50,399 nucleotides of DNA from positions 173,190 to 223,588 of the forward strand of contig JAUIHW010000003.1 in assembly GCA_030431775.1 (NCBI GenBank). The letters are read 5' to 3'. Shown here one piece after another: positions 22,645 through 33,728 of the stretch. A program made the translations under genes and the position numbers. Below the pieces are notes generated by a model. It had not been told where the DNA came from. It did not search any database and saw only the letters and a program-made list of their open reading frames with translations. Position 1 is the stretch's first letter, and every line of letters starts with the position of its first letter. The stretch is from Gammaproteobacteria bacterium. Lineage in GTDB: Bacteria; Pseudomonadota; Gammaproteobacteria; Pseudomonadales; JAUIET01.

Positions 22645-24546
22645 TCAAGGCCTTTCGCGAGCAGCCAGCAATGCTTTGAGCTCGGCCTGCATCTCCCTGG
22701 GCGCCGTCTGGCCGCGTTGCTGCAGCGCGTCAATCTGATCCACCAGGGCCTCCAGGCGGCGTGCAGACACCTGTTCTCGCAAGCGGCTCAGGGTGTCGAC
22801 AAACCGTTGCTCCACGCTGGCATCCAGTTCCGGGCCTTCGCTATCCACCCGGGCCATGGTCTCCAGGCCTTCGCGCAGCAATTCGATACCCCGGCCGCAC
22901 AGCTCGGTCAGCTTTTCGCCTTCGGGCTGTCCGTACCAGTAACCCAGCAGCATGCCGGTGGAGGAGTCGGGGCGACGTTCCAGAAGCTCAACCAACTGTT
23001 GCAGCAACGAGACATCCGGATCACCCAACTCAGCGTAATCCAGCTGTTCCATGCGCTGCACCAACTGCGGCTTATACACCAGCAGGCCAATCGCGGTTTC
23101 AACAAGACTCATCGAATCACCGGAACGCTGTGAGCGACGCGGCCGCTTTGCCGGTAAAACTGGGGGGAATTCCTGCTCGTTCGCATACGCGATTTCCGGC
23201 GGCGGTGGCGAAGAATGATCGCTTGGCGGCTCCTTGGCATCGTCCACCAACAAGGCCTCGATCGCTGCTTTCTGCAACCCGGTGCGCTCTGAAAGCTCGA
23301 CCTGGATCAGGGCCTGCAAAGCACCGCGAGGAAGCCTCTCCGCCAGGCTGAGGGCGCGCCGGGTCATGGCGGCCTTGCCGTCGGGTTTGTCCAGCTGCAA
23401 GCCTTCCGCCGCTACCTCAAACAGATAGTCCGACAGGGTACCCGCAGCCTCGATGCGTTTCGTGAACGCTTCCGTTCCTTCCTTACGAATAAGGCTATCG
23501 GGGTCTTCCTTATCCGGGAGGAACAGGAATCGGCACTGGCGACCATCTTCCATCAGTGGCAAGGCAACATGAAACGCCCGCCGTGCGGCGGCCTGGCCGG
23601 CTGCGTCGCCGTCAAAGCACAGCACGATTTCATCGCAATGACGATACATGCGCTGCAAATGCGCAGCGGTGGTGGCCGTGCCGAGAGTGGCCACCGCATA
23701 GTCGATGCCAAACTGAGCCAGGGCAATCACGTCCATGTAACCTTCCACTACCAAGAGCCTGGACAAATGGGCATTGGCCTGGCGCGCCTCATAAAGCCCA
23801 TACAGCTCTCCGCCCTTATGGTAAATCGGGGTTTCCGGGCTGTTCAGGTATTTCGGGGTCTCATCACCAAGCACCCGCCCGCCGAAGGCAATGGTCCGGC
23901 CTCGAGCGTCGCGGATCGGAAACATCAGACGGTGGCGGAAGCGGTCGTAGACTCGCGCCCGCCCCTTGCCATCATCCCGATGGATTAGCATCCCAGCCTC
24001 CAGCAGTAGCTGTTGGGTTGGGGTATCGCCCGCGCAGTGTTTCAGCAGGTTATCCCAACCCGGCGGCACAAAGCCCAGGCCAAAGCGAGTGACACTTGAG
24101 GCATTCAAGCCTCGCGATTTCAGGTAGGTAATGGCGCCACGTCCCGCCGGGTGATGTCGCAGCTGCTCCCGATAAAACTGGTCGGCCCGTTCCATCGCAG
24201 AGTAGAGGTCGCGCTTGACTCGAGTTTTTTCCGCATCCTCCCGGCTTTCCTCCGGAATTTGCAGCCCACACTTACCCGCCAGCTGTTCAACCGCAGCGCG
24301 AAAATCCAGTCGTTCGTATTCCATCAGGAAACCGAGCGCATTGCCGCTGGCTCCGCAGCCGAAACAGTAATAAAACTGCTTTTCCGGCTGCACGCTGAAG
24401 GAAGGGGTTTTTTCGTCGTGAAACGGGCAGCAAGCCATAAAATTACGGCCGGATTTTTTGAGTTTGACCCGACTGTCGATTACTTCCACCAGATCAGCAC
24501 GATCCAGCAGCTCATCGATGAAGTATTGTGGAATGCGCCCCGCCAT
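22645..24546 (-). CDS. dnaG: DNA primase
   Basis: This 633-aa protein has the N-terminal zinc ribbon CPFHDEKTPSFSV...YYCFGCGASGNALGF (about residues 40-70). The primase core contains YLNSPETPIYHKGGELYGLY. The TOPRIM domain shows VVEGYMDVIALAQFG and LCFDGDAAGQAAARRA. A C-terminal helicase-binding domain follows. It makes RNA primers for replication. Gene order rpsU, yqeY, dnaG, rpoD and length match the family. The start ATG 24546 lies 17 bp after the yqeY stop. Confidence 0.98.
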   Translation of the reverse strand: MAGRIPQYFIDELLDRADLVEVIDSRVKLKKSGRNFMACCPFHDEKTPSFSVQPEKQFYYCFGCGASGNALGFLMEYERLDFRAAVEQLAGKCGLQIPEESREDAEKTRVKRDLYSAMERADQFYREQLRHHPAGRGAITYLKSRGLNASSVTRFGLGFVPPGWDNLLKHCAGDTPTQQLLLEAGMLIHRDDGKGRARVYDRFRHRLMFPIRDARGRTIAFGGRVLGDETPKYLNSPETPIYHKGGELYGLYEARQANAHLSRLLVVEGYMDVIALAQFGIDYAVATLGTATTAAHLQRMYRHCDEIVLCFDGDAAGQAAARRAFHVALPLMEDGRQCRFLFLPDKEDPDSLIRKEGTEAFTKRIEAAGTLSDYLFEVAAEGLQLDKPDGKAAMTRRALSLAERLPRGALQALIQVELSERTGLQKAAIEALLVDDAKEPPSDHSSPPPPEIAYANEQEFPPVLPAKRPRRSQRSGDSMSLVETAIGLLVYKPQLVQRMEQLDYAELGDPDVSLLQQLVELLERRPDSSTGMLLGYWYGQPEGEKLTELCGRGIELLREGLETMARVDSEGPELDASVEQRFVDTLSRLREQVSARRLEALVDQIDALQQRGQTAPREMQAELKALLAARERP

Positions 24547-24563
24547 GCGCGGAGTATAGCGCT

Positions 24564-25016
24564 TTAGCCTGCCAGGGCGGCTTTAACTTGCTGGCTTACC
24601 GCGGACATATCCGCGCGGCCTTGCAGCTGGGGTTTCAGGACCCCCATCACCTTGCCCATATCACGCATCGATTCGGCCCCGCTGGACTGAATAGCATCGG
24701 CGATCATGGCCTGCACTTCCTCAGCGCTGATCGCTGCGGGCAGAAATTCTTCGATAACCAGCACCTCGGCGGCCTCTTTGTCCGCCAGGTCCTGGCGCCC
24801 GCCAGCCTGGAACTGCTCGATGGAGTCTTTGCGCTGCTTACGCATTTTGTCGAGAATGGCGGTGACGCGCGCATCGTCCAGGTCAATTCGTTCGTCAACC
24901 TCGATGCGCTTGATTTCTGCCTGAATCAGGCGAATCGTCCCCAGGCGCTCTTTGTCCTTGCTGCGCATCGCAGCTTTCATGGCGTCGCTGAGTTGCTGCT
25001 TTAGCGAGTCGCTCAC
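24564..25016 (-). CDS. yqeY: GatB/YqeY domain protein
   Basis: This 150-aa protein begins SDSLKQQLSDAMKAAMRSKD and continues KERLGTIRLIQAEIKRIEVD. It has the family phrase EEFLPAAISAEEVQAMIADA and the closing GMGKVMGVLKPQLQGRADMS pattern (here RDMGKVMG). It is related to the tRNA-binding tail of the GatB amidotransferase subunit, but the free-standing protein has no settled role. The start is GTG 25016. It sits between rpsU and dnaG, its standard place in Pseudomonas and relatives, and is co-transcribed with them. Confidence 0.95.
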   Translation of the reverse strand: MSDSLKQQLSDAMKAAMRSKDKERLGTIRLIQAEIKRIEVDERIDLDDARVTAILDKMRKQRKDSIEQFQAGGRQDLADKEAAEVLVIEEFLPAAISAEEVQAMIADAIQSSGAESMRDMGKVMGVLKPQLQGRADMSAVSQQVKAALAG

Positions 25017-25046
25017 TTGCGCCTGCTCAAGTTAGGAAGGTAGAAA

Positions 25047-25262
25047 TTAGTAAAGACGAGTCTGCTTACGGTTTTCACGCTGCACTTTCTTGGCATGACG
25101 CTTAACCGCCGCGGCCGCTTTGCGCTTGCGTACTGACGTCGGCTTCTCGTAGAACTCCCGACGACGTACCTCAGCCAGCACACCGGCTTTTTCGCAGGAG
25201 CGCTTGAAACGACGCAGGGCGAAGTCAAACGGCTCGTTATCTTTAATTTTAACGCTGGGCAT
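25047..25262 (-). CDS. rpsU: 30S ribosomal protein S21
   Basis: This 71-aa basic protein reads [20 protein letters not shown] at the start and ends [19 protein letters not shown]. It matches S21 over its whole length. S21 sits near the 3' end of 16S rRNA and aids initiation. It leads the macromolecular synthesis operon. A good sigma-70 promoter lies 37-65 bp upstream. Confidence 0.98.
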   Translation of the reverse strand: MPSVKIKDNEPFDFALRRFKRSCEKAGVLAEVRRREFYEKPTSVRKRKAAAAVKRHAKKVQRENRKQTRLY

Positions 25263-25298
25263 TACTGTAAAGTCCGATCCTGTCCACAGGGGGCCGGC

Positions 25299-25327
25299 AT
25301 TCTACCGGCATGTGGGTTAAAATGCAA
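25299..25327 (-). promoter_or_regulatory. Promoter of the rpsU-dnaG-rpoD operon
   Basis: Leftward, TTGCAT (25327-25322), exactly 17 bases and TAGAAT (25304-25299) lie in the divergent gap before rpsU. No LexA-type box, as present in E. coli, was noticed. Confidence 0.5.
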
Positions 25328-25427
25328 AGGTTTGGGTGCCGCCGCCGGTGGGCAATTTGCCTGTCTGCCAAGCGGACACCAAAAACATCAGTGTAGCTTC
25401 TTTTCGGGGTTTGACAGGTCACAAATT

Positions 25428-26459
25428 ATGCGGGTTTTGGGAATAGAAACGTCCTGTGATGAAACCGGGGTTGCCGTTTATGACAGCGTGGCCGGCCTAC
25501 TCAGCCACGCGCTCTACAGCCAGGTCGATTTGCACGTTGACTTCGGCGGCGTTGTGCCCGAGCTTGCATCAAGAGACCATGTCCGAAAATTACTGCCACT
25601 GACGCGCCAAGTATTGCAGGAAAGCGGTAGCCAGCAATCCGACATCGACGGTATTGCCTTCACCCAGGGCCCTGGGCTGGCGGGCGCCTTGCTGGTGGGT
25701 GCCGGTTTTGCTCAGGCACTCAGTTACGCCTGGGGCTGCCGCAGTGTCGGCATTCACCATATGGAAGGTCATTTACTTGCCCCGATGCTGGAGCCGGAAG
25801 CCCCGGAACCGCCGTTTGTGGCCCTGCTGGTTTCTGGCGGGCACACCCAGCTGGTTGAAGTGAAAGCCGTGGGCGATTATAAAATTCTGGGAGAGTCTCT
25901 GGACGATGCCGCAGGGGAAGCATTTGATAAGGTAGCCAAAATGCTTGAGCTGCCCTACCCCGGTGGCCCGGCCGTGGCCGCACTCAGCGCCAGTGGCACT
26001 CCAGGTCGGTATGAGTTTCCGCGCCCCATGGTGAATCGACCGGGCCTGGACTTCAGCTTCAGTGGCCTGAAAACCTATGTCCTTAATACCGTACAGGAGC
26101 GGCGTGCTGACGGCACTCTCGATCAGCAGGCTGCAGCCGACATTGCACTGGCGTTCCAAACCGCTGTGGTTGAAACGCTGGTCATTAAATGCACCCGTGC
26201 ACTGGCGGCAACCAAGCTTGATACCCTGCTGCTGTCCGGCGGAGTCAGCGCCAACAAGGCGCTCCGAGAGAAAATTACTCAGCGTGCGCGCAAGGACGGG
26301 TTCCGTGCATTCTACCCTCGGCCGGAATTTTGCACCGACAATGGCGCAATGATTGCCTACGCCGGCTGCGTTCGCCTGCAACAGGGACAGCAGCAAACCG
26401 ACCGCAGTTTCGCCGTGCGGCCCCGCTGGTCTCTTAGCAGCCTGGAAGGAATACACTGA
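25428..26459 (+). CDS. tsaD: tRNA N6-adenosine threonylcarbamoyltransferase TsaD
   Basis: ATG 25428 gives 343 aa starting [20 protein letters not shown]. The frame is open upstream, but the family starts here. Motifs include the metal-binding [10 protein letters not shown] (His 111 and 115 region), the nucleotide loop [34 protein letters not shown], and the C-terminal NGAMIAYAG. It transfers threonylcarbamoyl to A37 of ANN-decoding tRNAs together with TsaB, TsaC and TsaE. It diverges from rpsU as in Pseudomonas. Its stop overlaps the folB start by one base. Confidence 0.98.
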   Translation: MRVLGIETSCDETGVAVYDSVAGLLSHALYSQVDLHVDFGGVVPELASRDHVRKLLPLTRQVLQESGSQQSDIDGIAFTQGPGLAGALLVGAGFAQALSYAWGCRSVGIHHMEGHLLAPMLEPEAPEPPFVALLVSGGHTQLVEVKAVGDYKILGESLDDAAGEAFDKVAKMLELPYPGGPAVAALSASGTPGRYEFPRPMVNRPGLDFSFSGLKTYVLNTVQERRADGTLDQQAAADIALAFQTAVVETLVIKCTRALAATKLDTLLLSGGVSANKALREKITQRARKDGFRAFYPRPEFCTDNGAMIAYAGCVRLQQGQQQTDRSFAVRPRWSLSSLEGIH

Positions 26460-26806
26460 TGTCTGGCGTCATCAGTATCAGGGGTTTGGCCGTCGATACG
26501 ATCATCGGGGTTTACGACTGGGAACGCGACGTCAAACAAACCCTGCTGATCGATATCGACATGGAATACGACACATCAGCGGCCGCCGCATCAGACGACC
26601 TGACTCTGGCGATCGACTATGCCGCTGTTGCTGCACGCATTCGCGATCACCTTGCCGAACACCACTATTTGTTGGTGGAAACCCTGGCCCATGCACTCCT
26701 CGAGCTGTGCCTTAAGGAGTTTGCTATTGAGCACTGCTCTATAAGCGCGCACAAGCCGGGTGCGGTGGATGGCGCACGCGATGTATGCATCACTGTCCAG
26801 CGCTGA
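26459..26806 (+). CDS. folB: Dihydroneopterin aldolase
   Basis: This 115-aa protein has the FolB features GVYDWERDVKQTLLIDID (catalytic Glu about residue 22), DLTLAIDYAAVAARIRD (Tyr about 54), LVETLAHALLELCL and SAHKPGAVDGARDV (Lys about 100). It cleaves or epimerises dihydroneopterin in folate synthesis. TGATG joins it to tsaD, so the two are translationally coupled. It is convergent with the pteridine-reductase-like gene, overlapping by 17 bp tail to tail. Confidence 0.96.
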   Translation: MSGVISIRGLAVDTIIGVYDWERDVKQTLLIDIDMEYDTSAAAASDDLTLAIDYAAVAARIRDHLAEHHYLLVETLAHALLELCLKEFAIEHCSISAHKPGAVDGARDVCITVQR

Positions 26807-27542
26807 GCTGGCCACCGTCGACATGGATGACTTCGCCAGTCAGATACGGGGCTTGGTCGGCGAGAAACACCACCGCTTGGGCTATATCCTCGGGCTGGCC
26901 AAGCTTGCCCATCGGCACGCGACTCAAGTAGCGCTCACGTAGCTGTTCAGAAAAACCGGATGATTCGACCTCAGGCCACAGTATTGCGCCCGGGGCGATT
27001 GCATTCACTCGCACCCTCGGAGCCAGCTCCTGGGCCAGAGAGCGGGTGACACTCAATAAAGCCGCTTTGGAAGCGCAGTAAGCCGCGTATTCGCTCAGGG
27101 GACGCTCAGCATAAATGTCAGTAATATTGACCACACTACCGGTATTTTGCGCCAGCCTCTCGGCAAACGACTGCACGAGAAAATAGGGGGCTTCAACATT
27201 TACCCGCATGTGTTGTCGCCAAAGTTGGCGACTGGTAGCGGCCAGTGTGCCAGGAGAAAAAACGGATGCGTTGTTCACCAGTAGGCTGAGGCCGCTGTAA
27301 TTTGCCAACACCTCACTTTGTAATTGTTCCATCGACGCCTCATTCGCAAGGTCAGCACGTATTAGCGCACTACTGTTTTCCCGTACACCGTTCAGGCTGG
27401 CACACAGTTGCTGCGCGGGCCCAACTGACTCGTTGCAATGTACCAGGGTATGGTAGCCCTGCTGGTGAAGCGCACGAACAATGGCTGCGCCAAGGCGCAG
27501 TGCGCCGCCAGTAACCAGGGCGGTTGGAATGGCAGTGCTCAT
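26790..27542 (-). CDS. folM: Short-chain dehydrogenase, FolM-like pteridine reductase
   Basis: This 250-aa Rossmann protein has [15 protein letters not shown] (about 11-25), [12 protein letters not shown] and the catalytic YCASK within [14 protein letters not shown] (about 153-166). The C-terminal loop is [10 protein letters not shown]. The TGGxxRLG form with Arg at the NADPH site is typical of pteridine reductase/FolM proteins, which reduce dihydromonapterin or dihydrofolate. Its position beside folB supports a pterin role. The start overlaps the cca stop by 4 bases. A general SDR role cannot be excluded. Confidence 0.85.
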   Translation of the reverse strand: MSTAIPTALVTGGALRLGAAIVRALHQQGYHTLVHCNESVGPAQQLCASLNGVRENSSALIRADLANEASMEQLQSEVLANYSGLSLLVNNASVFSPGTLAATSRQLWRQHMRVNVEAPYFLVQSFAERLAQNTGSVVNITDIYAERPLSEYAAYCASKAALLSVTRSLAQELAPRVRVNAIAPGAILWPEVESSGFSEQLRERYLSRVPMGKLGQPEDIAQAVVFLADQAPYLTGEVIHVDGGQLSAGQ

Positions 27543-28780
27543 GCATTGGTCTCCTTAAGATAGTGGGCTTTATACGCTGCCAGCAAACGCAGCCGTTCCT
27601 TATCAATCTGTTCGCCCAACGCTGCCCCTTGATAGCCCTGCGCCTGCAGGCTGGGAACGTCAACTTCCAAGCAACATTGCCAGGCGTCGCGCACGTAGTT
27701 AGCCTGCGGGTAGGCCCGCTGCTGCAGCCCGGCCCGGCCACGAGCATCCGCTTCGCAGGCGCTCAGCAACTCATCCAGCCTGTCAGGCCGTCGAAATACG
27801 TCCACTGCTCTCAAAAGCTTCAGCACGGTGCTTGGACGAAGCTCCAAAGCGCGATGCACATGGGTATGCCACTGGGCCACCAAGCTGGCCAGGCTCGAGT
27901 ACTCATGCGGGACTTTCAGGCGATCGGCAAGCGACTTGGCGAGTTGACCTGAGCGCTGCTCATGGCCAGTATGGCGTGGCAGTTTGTCCGGCGGTGACGT
28001 TGCTTTGCCAAGATCGTGCAGCAACACGGCAAAGCGTACTTTGGCGCTGCTGTTCATACGCGCACTTTGCTGCAATGCCAGCAGCAAATGCTCGCCGGTA
28101 TCAATCTCCGGGTGGTACTTTTCCGTTTGCGGCACACCGAATAAGGCATCCACTTCCGGTAAAACGTACTGCAAAGCCTGACACTCACGCAATACCTGTA
28201 TAAAAACCTCGGGGTGTGTGCTTTCCAGCGCTTTGTGCAGCTCCTGCCATACCCGCTCAGCGACCAGCGTGGTTAATTCACCACTGCGTGCCATTTCGCT
28301 CATTAATTGCAGAGTCTCGTCTGCAACCGTGAAACCGAACGCCTTATAACGGGCCGCGAAGCGCGCGACTCGCAGAACTCTTAATGGGTCTTCACTGAAG
28401 GCCGGGGATACATGTCGCAATACCCTCAGCTGCAAATCTCTCTGGCCGTTGTATGGATCAACTAACTGGCCATCTTCCTGCTGGGCAATGGCATTAATCG
28501 TCAGGTCACGCCGACGCAAATCCTGCTCAAGACTTACTTCGGGCGAGGCATCAAACACAAAGCCCTTATAACCGCGCCCGGACTTTCTTTCGGTGCGCGC
28601 CAGCGCATACTCTTCCTTGCTTTCCGGGTGCAGAAATACCGGGAAATCCTTGCCGACGGGCAAAAACCCAAGCTCTTGCATTGCCTCCGGAGTGGCACCC
28701 ACCACTACCCAGTCCCGGTCGCTGACCTCGAGGCCTAACAAGCGGTCGCGCACGGCGCCACCGACCAGATAGGTTTGCAA
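27539..28780 (-). CDS. cca: CCA-adding enzyme (tRNA nucleotidyltransferase)
   Basis: This 413-aa protein starts from TTG 28780, preceded by GGAG at about eight bases. It has the nucleotidyltransferase head [13 protein letters not shown] (4-16), the metal site SDRDWVVV and the class II motif [13 protein letters not shown]. It also has the HD-domain phrase [20 protein letters not shown] seen in E. coli-type Cca, which adds phosphohydrolase activity. It completes or repairs tRNA 3' CCA ends. It is coupled to folM through a 4-base overlap. Length equals E. coli Cca. Confidence 0.97.
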   Translation of the reverse strand: MQTYLVGGAVRDRLLGLEVSDRDWVVVGATPEAMQELGFLPVGKDFPVFLHPESKEEYALARTERKSGRGYKGFVFDASPEVSLEQDLRRRDLTINAIAQQEDGQLVDPYNGQRDLQLRVLRHVSPAFSEDPLRVLRVARFAARYKAFGFTVADETLQLMSEMARSGELTTLVAERVWQELHKALESTHPEVFIQVLRECQALQYVLPEVDALFGVPQTEKYHPEIDTGEHLLLALQQSARMNSSAKVRFAVLLHDLGKATSPPDKLPRHTGHEQRSGQLAKSLADRLKVPHEYSSLASLVAQWHTHVHRALELRPSTVLKLLRAVDVFRRPDRLDELLSACEADARGRAGLQQRAYPQANYVRDAWQCCLEVDVPSLQAQGYQGAALGEQIDKERLRLLAAYKAHYLKETNA

Positions 28781-28822
28781 TTCGCTACTCCATAGCTTTC
28801 AACAGGACGCTAGTGTAACGTT

Positions 28823-30328
28823 TTAGGCGCTGGCAGGTACCCGGAAAGTTTCCGGATTGCCGCCGTCCCTCTCCGCACTTATCGACTCAAGATGGACATC
28901 AAAGCCCCACAAGCGGTGCAAGTGCTTCATGACCTCTTCCGTGGCATCACCCAGCGGCCGGCGGCGATGCTGAAAGTGCTGCAGGTACAACGCTCGGTCA
29001 CCGCGGCGGTCAACCTTGACGACCTGAATATTCGGTTCCCGGTCACCAAGATTGTATTGGCTCGCCAGCTTTTGGCGAATCAAGCTGTACCCTTCCTCAT
29101 CGTGAATAGCGCTTATCTCTATGTGCTCCTGTTCATCGTCATCAAGCACAGCGAACAGCTTCAGATCGCGAATAACTTTAGGAGAAAGGTATTGCAGAAT
29201 AAAACTCTCATCTTTGAAATTGCGCATTGCGAAATGCAGAGTTTCCAGCCAGTCCGAGCCGGCAATGTCTGGAAACCACTGGCGGTCCTCATCATCGGGC
29301 TCTTCGCAGATGCGTCGAATATCCCGCATCATTGAAAAGCCGAGGGTGTACGGGTTGATGCCTGAGTAGTAGGGGCTGTCGTACGCTGGCTGATACAGCA
29401 CATTGGCATGTGACTGCAGGAACTCCAGCATAAAGCCGTCTGTGACAAGCCCACGGTCATACAATGTGTTCAGTATCGTGTAGTGCCAGAATGTCGCCCA
29501 GCCTTCATTCATCACCTGGGTTTGCCGCTGAGGATAAAAATACTGCGCGATCTTACGCACGATTCGCACCACTTCGCGCTGCCACGGCTCCAGTAACGGG
29601 GCGTTCTTTTCGATAAAGTACAGCAGGTTTTCCTGTGGTTCCCGCGGGAAGTTCAGCTTTTCGGTACCTTTGCGCCGATCCTCTCGGGTTGGAATGGTGC
29701 GCCACAAATCGTTCACCTGCTGCTGAAGTATTTCCTCACGTTCTTTTTGGCGAAGTTTCTCCTTCTCCGCCGAAATCGGCGCCGGCCTTTTGTAGCGATC
29801 CACGCCGTAATTCATGAGTGCGTGACAGGAATCCAGCACGGCCTCTACTTCCTGAACGCCATGGCGCTGTTCACATTTGGCGATGTAATTGCGCGCAAAC
29901 AATAAGTAATCAATAATGGATTCCGCATCGGTCCAGCTGCGAAACAGATAGTTACCTTTAAAAAAGGAATTGTGCCCATAACTGGCATGCGCAATCACCA
30001 GCGCCTGCATCATCATGGTGTTTTCTTCCATCAGGTAAGCAATGCAGGGGTTGGAGTTGATAACAATTTCATAGGCTAGGCCCATCTGGCCGCGCCGGTA
30101 ATTGCCTTCCGTGGATAAGAAGTGCTTTCCGTAGGACCAGTGGTGATAACCGATTGGCATACCATGAGATGCGTAAGCATCCATCATCTGTTCTGAGCTT
30201 ATCACCTCGATCTGGTTTGGGTAGGTGTCAAGCCGATACTCGGCTGCGATCTTGGCAATCTCGCGGTCGTACTCATCAATCAGATCGAAGGTCCATTCCG
30301 AACCGGTTGAAATAGGCTCGCGCTTCAT
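28823..30328 (-). CDS. ycgB: SpoVR family protein (YcgB)
   Basis: This 501-aa protein has family stretches such as [40 protein letters not shown] and [15 protein letters not shown]. It contains many conserved His and Glu residues and ends with the basic [20 protein letters not shown]. It belongs to the conserved YeaG-YeaH-YcgB set induced by RpoS and nitrogen stress in enterobacteria. The biochemical role is not settled. The start overlaps the yeaH stop by 4 bases. Confidence 0.96.
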   Translation of the reverse strand: MKREPISTGSEWTFDLIDEYDREIAKIAAEYRLDTYPNQIEVISSEQMMDAYASHGMPIGYHHWSYGKHFLSTEGNYRRGQMGLAYEIVINSNPCIAYLMEENTMMMQALVIAHASYGHNSFFKGNYLFRSWTDAESIIDYLLFARNYIAKCEQRHGVQEVEAVLDSCHALMNYGVDRYKRPAPISAEKEKLRQKEREEILQQQVNDLWRTIPTREDRRKGTEKLNFPREPQENLLYFIEKNAPLLEPWQREVVRIVRKIAQYFYPQRQTQVMNEGWATFWHYTILNTLYDRGLVTDGFMLEFLQSHANVLYQPAYDSPYYSGINPYTLGFSMMRDIRRICEEPDDEDRQWFPDIAGSDWLETLHFAMRNFKDESFILQYLSPKVIRDLKLFAVLDDDEQEHIEISAIHDEEGYSLIRQKLASQYNLGDREPNIQVVKVDRRGDRALYLQHFQHRRRPLGDATEEVMKHLHRLWGFDVHLESISAERDGGNPETFRVPASA

Positions 30329-31584
30329 GCTTCCTTCCTTTGGAACAGTTCCCGAAATACCGGGTAGATGTCTCGCGCTTCAACAATTTGCTGCAGGGCA
30401 AAATGCTCAGGGAAACGCTCTCTGACCTGCTCATAGGCCGCCCACAGCGCCTGATGATCCCGCTGGGTAATCTCCACATAGGAATAGTGTTGCACCAAAG
30501 GCATGATTTTTTCACACATCAGCTCATAGCAGGTTCCGGAGTCATCGTTCCAATTGTCGCCGTCTGATGCCTGCGCACCGTAGATATTCCACTGGTCCAC
30601 CGGGTAACGATCCTCGATCACCTCTTGCATCTTGTACAAGGCACTGGACACAATCGTCCCCCCCGTCTCACGGGAATAAAAGAATTCTTCCTCATCAACT
30701 TCTTTAGCGCTGGTATGATGGCGAATAAACACCACCTCGGTGCGATCGTAATTTCGTTTCAAAAATAAATACAACAAAATAAAGAAACGCTTGGCCATGT
30801 CTTTGGTTGCCTGGTTCATCGAGCCGGAAACGTCCATAAGACAAAACATCACGGCTTTGGATCGAGGAACCGGATACTTAACATGCAGGTTGTACTTCAG
30901 GTCAAAGGTATCCAGCCAGGGCACACTTTTCACCTTAGCCTGGGCTTTCTCCAACTGGTTTTTCAATTCACGCGCTGTCTCGGCATCCTCATCTTCATTC
31001 AGCTCATCCAATTGTGCCTGCAATGCCCTTGCTCGGCGCTTGTCTTTCCCGACCAGCGCAATCCGGCGGGCGTGCGCACTGCGCAATGAGCGCACGATAT
31101 TGATCTGATTAGGATTACCTTCCTGGCTAAAGCCGGCGCGGACTGTTTTAAACACATCAGCACCAGCCAGGTGGCGCTTAACGAGATTGGGCAGAGCAAG
31201 CCCATCAAACATCACATTAAGAAACTCATCGTGTGATATCTGGAACTGAAAATCGTCTTCCCCTTCCCCCTGATTGCTCGCCTGGGAGCCACGCCCCCCC
31301 GAGCCGCCGGGTGGCCGCGGAATCTGGTCGCCTTTTATAAACTCCCGGTTTCCGGGGTGAACCTGCTCCCGCTCGCCACCCGACCCATGGGAAAATACCG
31401 GCTCCGATACATCCCGGGTTGGAATGCTGATTTTTTCGCCCTTATCGATGTCCCTGATGGAGCGACTGTTTACAGCTTCATCCACTGCCTTTTTTACGTG
31501 CTTGCGGTAGCGCTCAAGAAAACGCTGACGATTGACAGTGCTTTTATGCCGCTGGTTCAGTCGCCGGTCAATAACATAAGTCAT
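30325..31584 (-). CDS. yeaH: YeaH/YhbH family protein (DUF444)
   Basis: This 419-aa protein begins [20 protein letters not shown]. It has an arginine- and glycine-rich middle ([20 protein letters not shown]) and a von Willebrand A-like domain with the metal site [20 protein letters not shown] (about residues 247-266). It is the second member of the PrkA-YeaH-SpoVR operon, probably a partner of the kinase. 35 bp separate it from prkA; it overlaps ycgB by 4 bases. Confidence 0.96.
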   Translation of the reverse strand: MTYVIDRRLNQRHKSTVNRQRFLERYRKHVKKAVDEAVNSRSIRDIDKGEKISIPTRDVSEPVFSHGSGGEREQVHPGNREFIKGDQIPRPPGGSGGRGSQASNQGEGEDDFQFQISHDEFLNVMFDGLALPNLVKRHLAGADVFKTVRAGFSQEGNPNQINIVRSLRSAHARRIALVGKDKRRARALQAQLDELNEDEDAETARELKNQLEKAQAKVKSVPWLDTFDLKYNLHVKYPVPRSKAVMFCLMDVSGSMNQATKDMAKRFFILLYLFLKRNYDRTEVVFIRHHTSAKEVDEEEFFYSRETGGTIVSSALYKMQEVIEDRYPVDQWNIYGAQASDGDNWNDDSGTCYELMCEKIMPLVQHYSYVEITQRDHQALWAAYEQVRERFPEHFALQQIVEARDIYPVFRELFQRKEA

Positions 31585-31619
31585 TTGCCTGCTCCGGCCG
31601 AGATTGAAGTGTGTTTACA

Positions 31620-33542
31620 CTACTGAGACTTGCGAACCCGCACATACCATTCAGAAAGCAAACGCACCTGCTTTTCGGTATAGCCGCGCTCCACCATGCG
31701 GTCGACAAAATCGCTGTGCTTCTTCTGTTCTTCGTTGCTTGCCTTGGTGTTGAACGAAATAACCGGTAGCAGCTCCTCGGTATTTGAGAACATCTTCTTC
31801 TCGATCACCGTGCGCAGCTTCTCGTAGCTGATCCAGCTTGGGTTGTTACCGTTGTTGTTAGCTCTCGCACGCAAGACAAAGTTAACCACTTCATTGCGAA
31901 AGTCTTTCGGGTTGCTGATACCGGTTGGCTTCTCGATTTTCTCCAGCTCTTCATTGAGGGCCGCACGATCGAGGATTTCGCCAGTTTCAGGATCGCGATA
32001 TTCCTGGTCCTGTATCCAGAAATCTGCGTAAGTCACGTAGCGGTCGAAAATATTCTGCCCATATTCCGAATACGATTCAAGATAGGCGGTTTGTATTTCT
32101 TTGCCAATAAACTCCACATACCGAGGGGTTATATACTCCTTGAGAAAGCGCATGTATTTGTCGCTAACATCCTGCGGGAATTGCTCTTGCTCAATCTGCT
32201 GTTCAAGCACATAGAACAAATGCACCGGATTGGCCGAGACTTCTGTGGCATCAAAATTAAACACCTTAGACAGTATTTTGAAAGCGAATCGCGTCGACAA
32301 GCCGCTCATACCTTCGTTCACGCCCGCTGTATCGCGGTACTCCTGAATGGACTTGGCTTTGGGATCGGTATCTTTAAGGTTTTCACCATCATAGATCCGC
32401 ATCTTGGAATAAATACTGGAATTCTCAGGCTCCACCAGGCGTGAGAGCACAGTAAACTGCGCAAGAGACTCTAGCGTATCCGGTGCGCAAGGCGCTTCAG
32501 CCAGCGAACTGTTGGACAGCAGTTTGCCATATATATCCGTTTCCTCGCTGACCCGCAGGCAATACGGAACCTTAACAATACTGACCCGGTCGATAAACGC
32601 CTCATTGTTTTTGTTATTACGAAACGTCTGCCATTCAGACTCGTTCGAGTGAGCCAGTATAATGCCGTCAAAAGGAATGGCCGCCAGACCTTCGGTACTG
32701 TTGAAATTGCCTTCCTGGGTGGCAGTCAACAGCGGATGCAACACCTTGATTGGGGCCTTGAACATCTCAACGAATTCCATCAAGCCCTGATTGGAACGAC
32801 ACAGGCCACCTGAAAAGCTGTAAGCATCCGGGTCATTCTGCGGGTATTCCTCCAGCTTTCGAATGTCCACTTTACCAACCAGTGATGAGATATCCTGATT
32901 GTTTTCATCGCCGGGCTCAGTTTTCGAAATAGCCACCTGGTCAAGGATGGATGGGTACAGCTTTACTACCTTAAATTGACTGAGGTCGCCTCCAAACTCA
33001 TGCAAACGCTTGGTCGCCCAGGGGGACTTGATGCTGCGCAAATAGCGTGACGGAATATCAAACTCTTCCTCGAGCAAGCCACCGTCCTCAACGATATCAA
33101 ATAAGCCGAGAGGAGACTCATACACTGGCGAGCCCTTGATCGCATAAATGGGCTCTTTTTGCATCAACTCCTTGAGCTTTTCGGCTAACGACGATTTCCC
33201 ACCACCGACCGGACCTAACAAATACAGTATTTGTTTTCGCTCCTCCAGGCCCTGAGCAGCATGTCTAAAAAAGGAAACGATTTGCTCTATCGCCTCTTCC
33301 ATACCGAAAAAATCATCAAACGCGCTGTAACGCTTTATTATTTTGTTAGAAAAGATACGGCTAAGACGTGGATCGGCAGAAGTGTCCACCATTTCGGGCT
33401 CACCAATGGCCTTTAGCATTCGCTCAGCCGGGCTGGCATAAACGCTGGGATCTTCCTTGCATAAATGCAAATAGTCCTGAAGAGAAAGCTCCGTTTCCTG
33501 AGTGGATTCGTAGCGGTCTTGATATCGGTCAAAAATACTCAT
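31620..33542 (-). CDS. prkA: PrkA serine protein kinase / AAA+ protein (YeaG)
   Basis: This 640-aa protein has the Walker A loop LLGPVGGGKSSLAEKLKELM near residue 110 and family blocks including LPYSILDQ-like YPSILDQVAIS, GGLCRSNQGLMEFVEMFKAP and IPFDGIILAHSNESEWQTFR. The C-terminal PrkA domain follows. It belongs to the PrkA/YeaG family, described both as Ser kinase and as AAA+ protease-like ATPase, active in stress and stationary phase. It leads the three-gene operon. The start ATG 33542 has GGAG about a dozen bases upstream. Confidence 0.97.
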   Translation of the reverse strand: MSIFDRYQDRYESTQETELSLQDYLHLCKEDPSVYASPAERMLKAIGEPEMVDTSADPRLSRIFSNKIIKRYSAFDDFFGMEEAIEQIVSFFRHAAQGLEERKQILYLLGPVGGGKSSLAEKLKELMQKEPIYAIKGSPVYESPLGLFDIVEDGGLLEEEFDIPSRYLRSIKSPWATKRLHEFGGDLSQFKVVKLYPSILDQVAISKTEPGDENNQDISSLVGKVDIRKLEEYPQNDPDAYSFSGGLCRSNQGLMEFVEMFKAPIKVLHPLLTATQEGNFNSTEGLAAIPFDGIILAHSNESEWQTFRNNKNNEAFIDRVSIVKVPYCLRVSEETDIYGKLLSNSSLAEAPCAPDTLESLAQFTVLSRLVEPENSSIYSKMRIYDGENLKDTDPKAKSIQEYRDTAGVNEGMSGLSTRFAFKILSKVFNFDATEVSANPVHLFYVLEQQIEQEQFPQDVSDKYMRFLKEYITPRYVEFIGKEIQTAYLESYSEYGQNIFDRYVTYADFWIQDQEYRDPETGEILDRAALNEELEKIEKPTGISNPKDFRNEVVNFVLRARANNNGNNPSWISYEKLRTVIEKKMFSNTEELLPVISFNTKASNEEQKKHSDFVDRMVERGYTEKQVRLLSEWYVRVRKSQ

Positions 33543-33728
33543 GGCTTTGAAAACTCCGCTTTGTCACTGCAACATTCTTGTTTTGAGATTCAGTTCACAT
33601 ATTTCGGCTCTCAATTAAAAGCATAGTCACAGAGCTTTAGACCGCTAGAAAAATTTTTTACGCCATTCAGATTACTAATTTACGTTTCAAAAAGTAACAA
33701 AAGAAAAATGTATCGCTTCTTAACAGCG

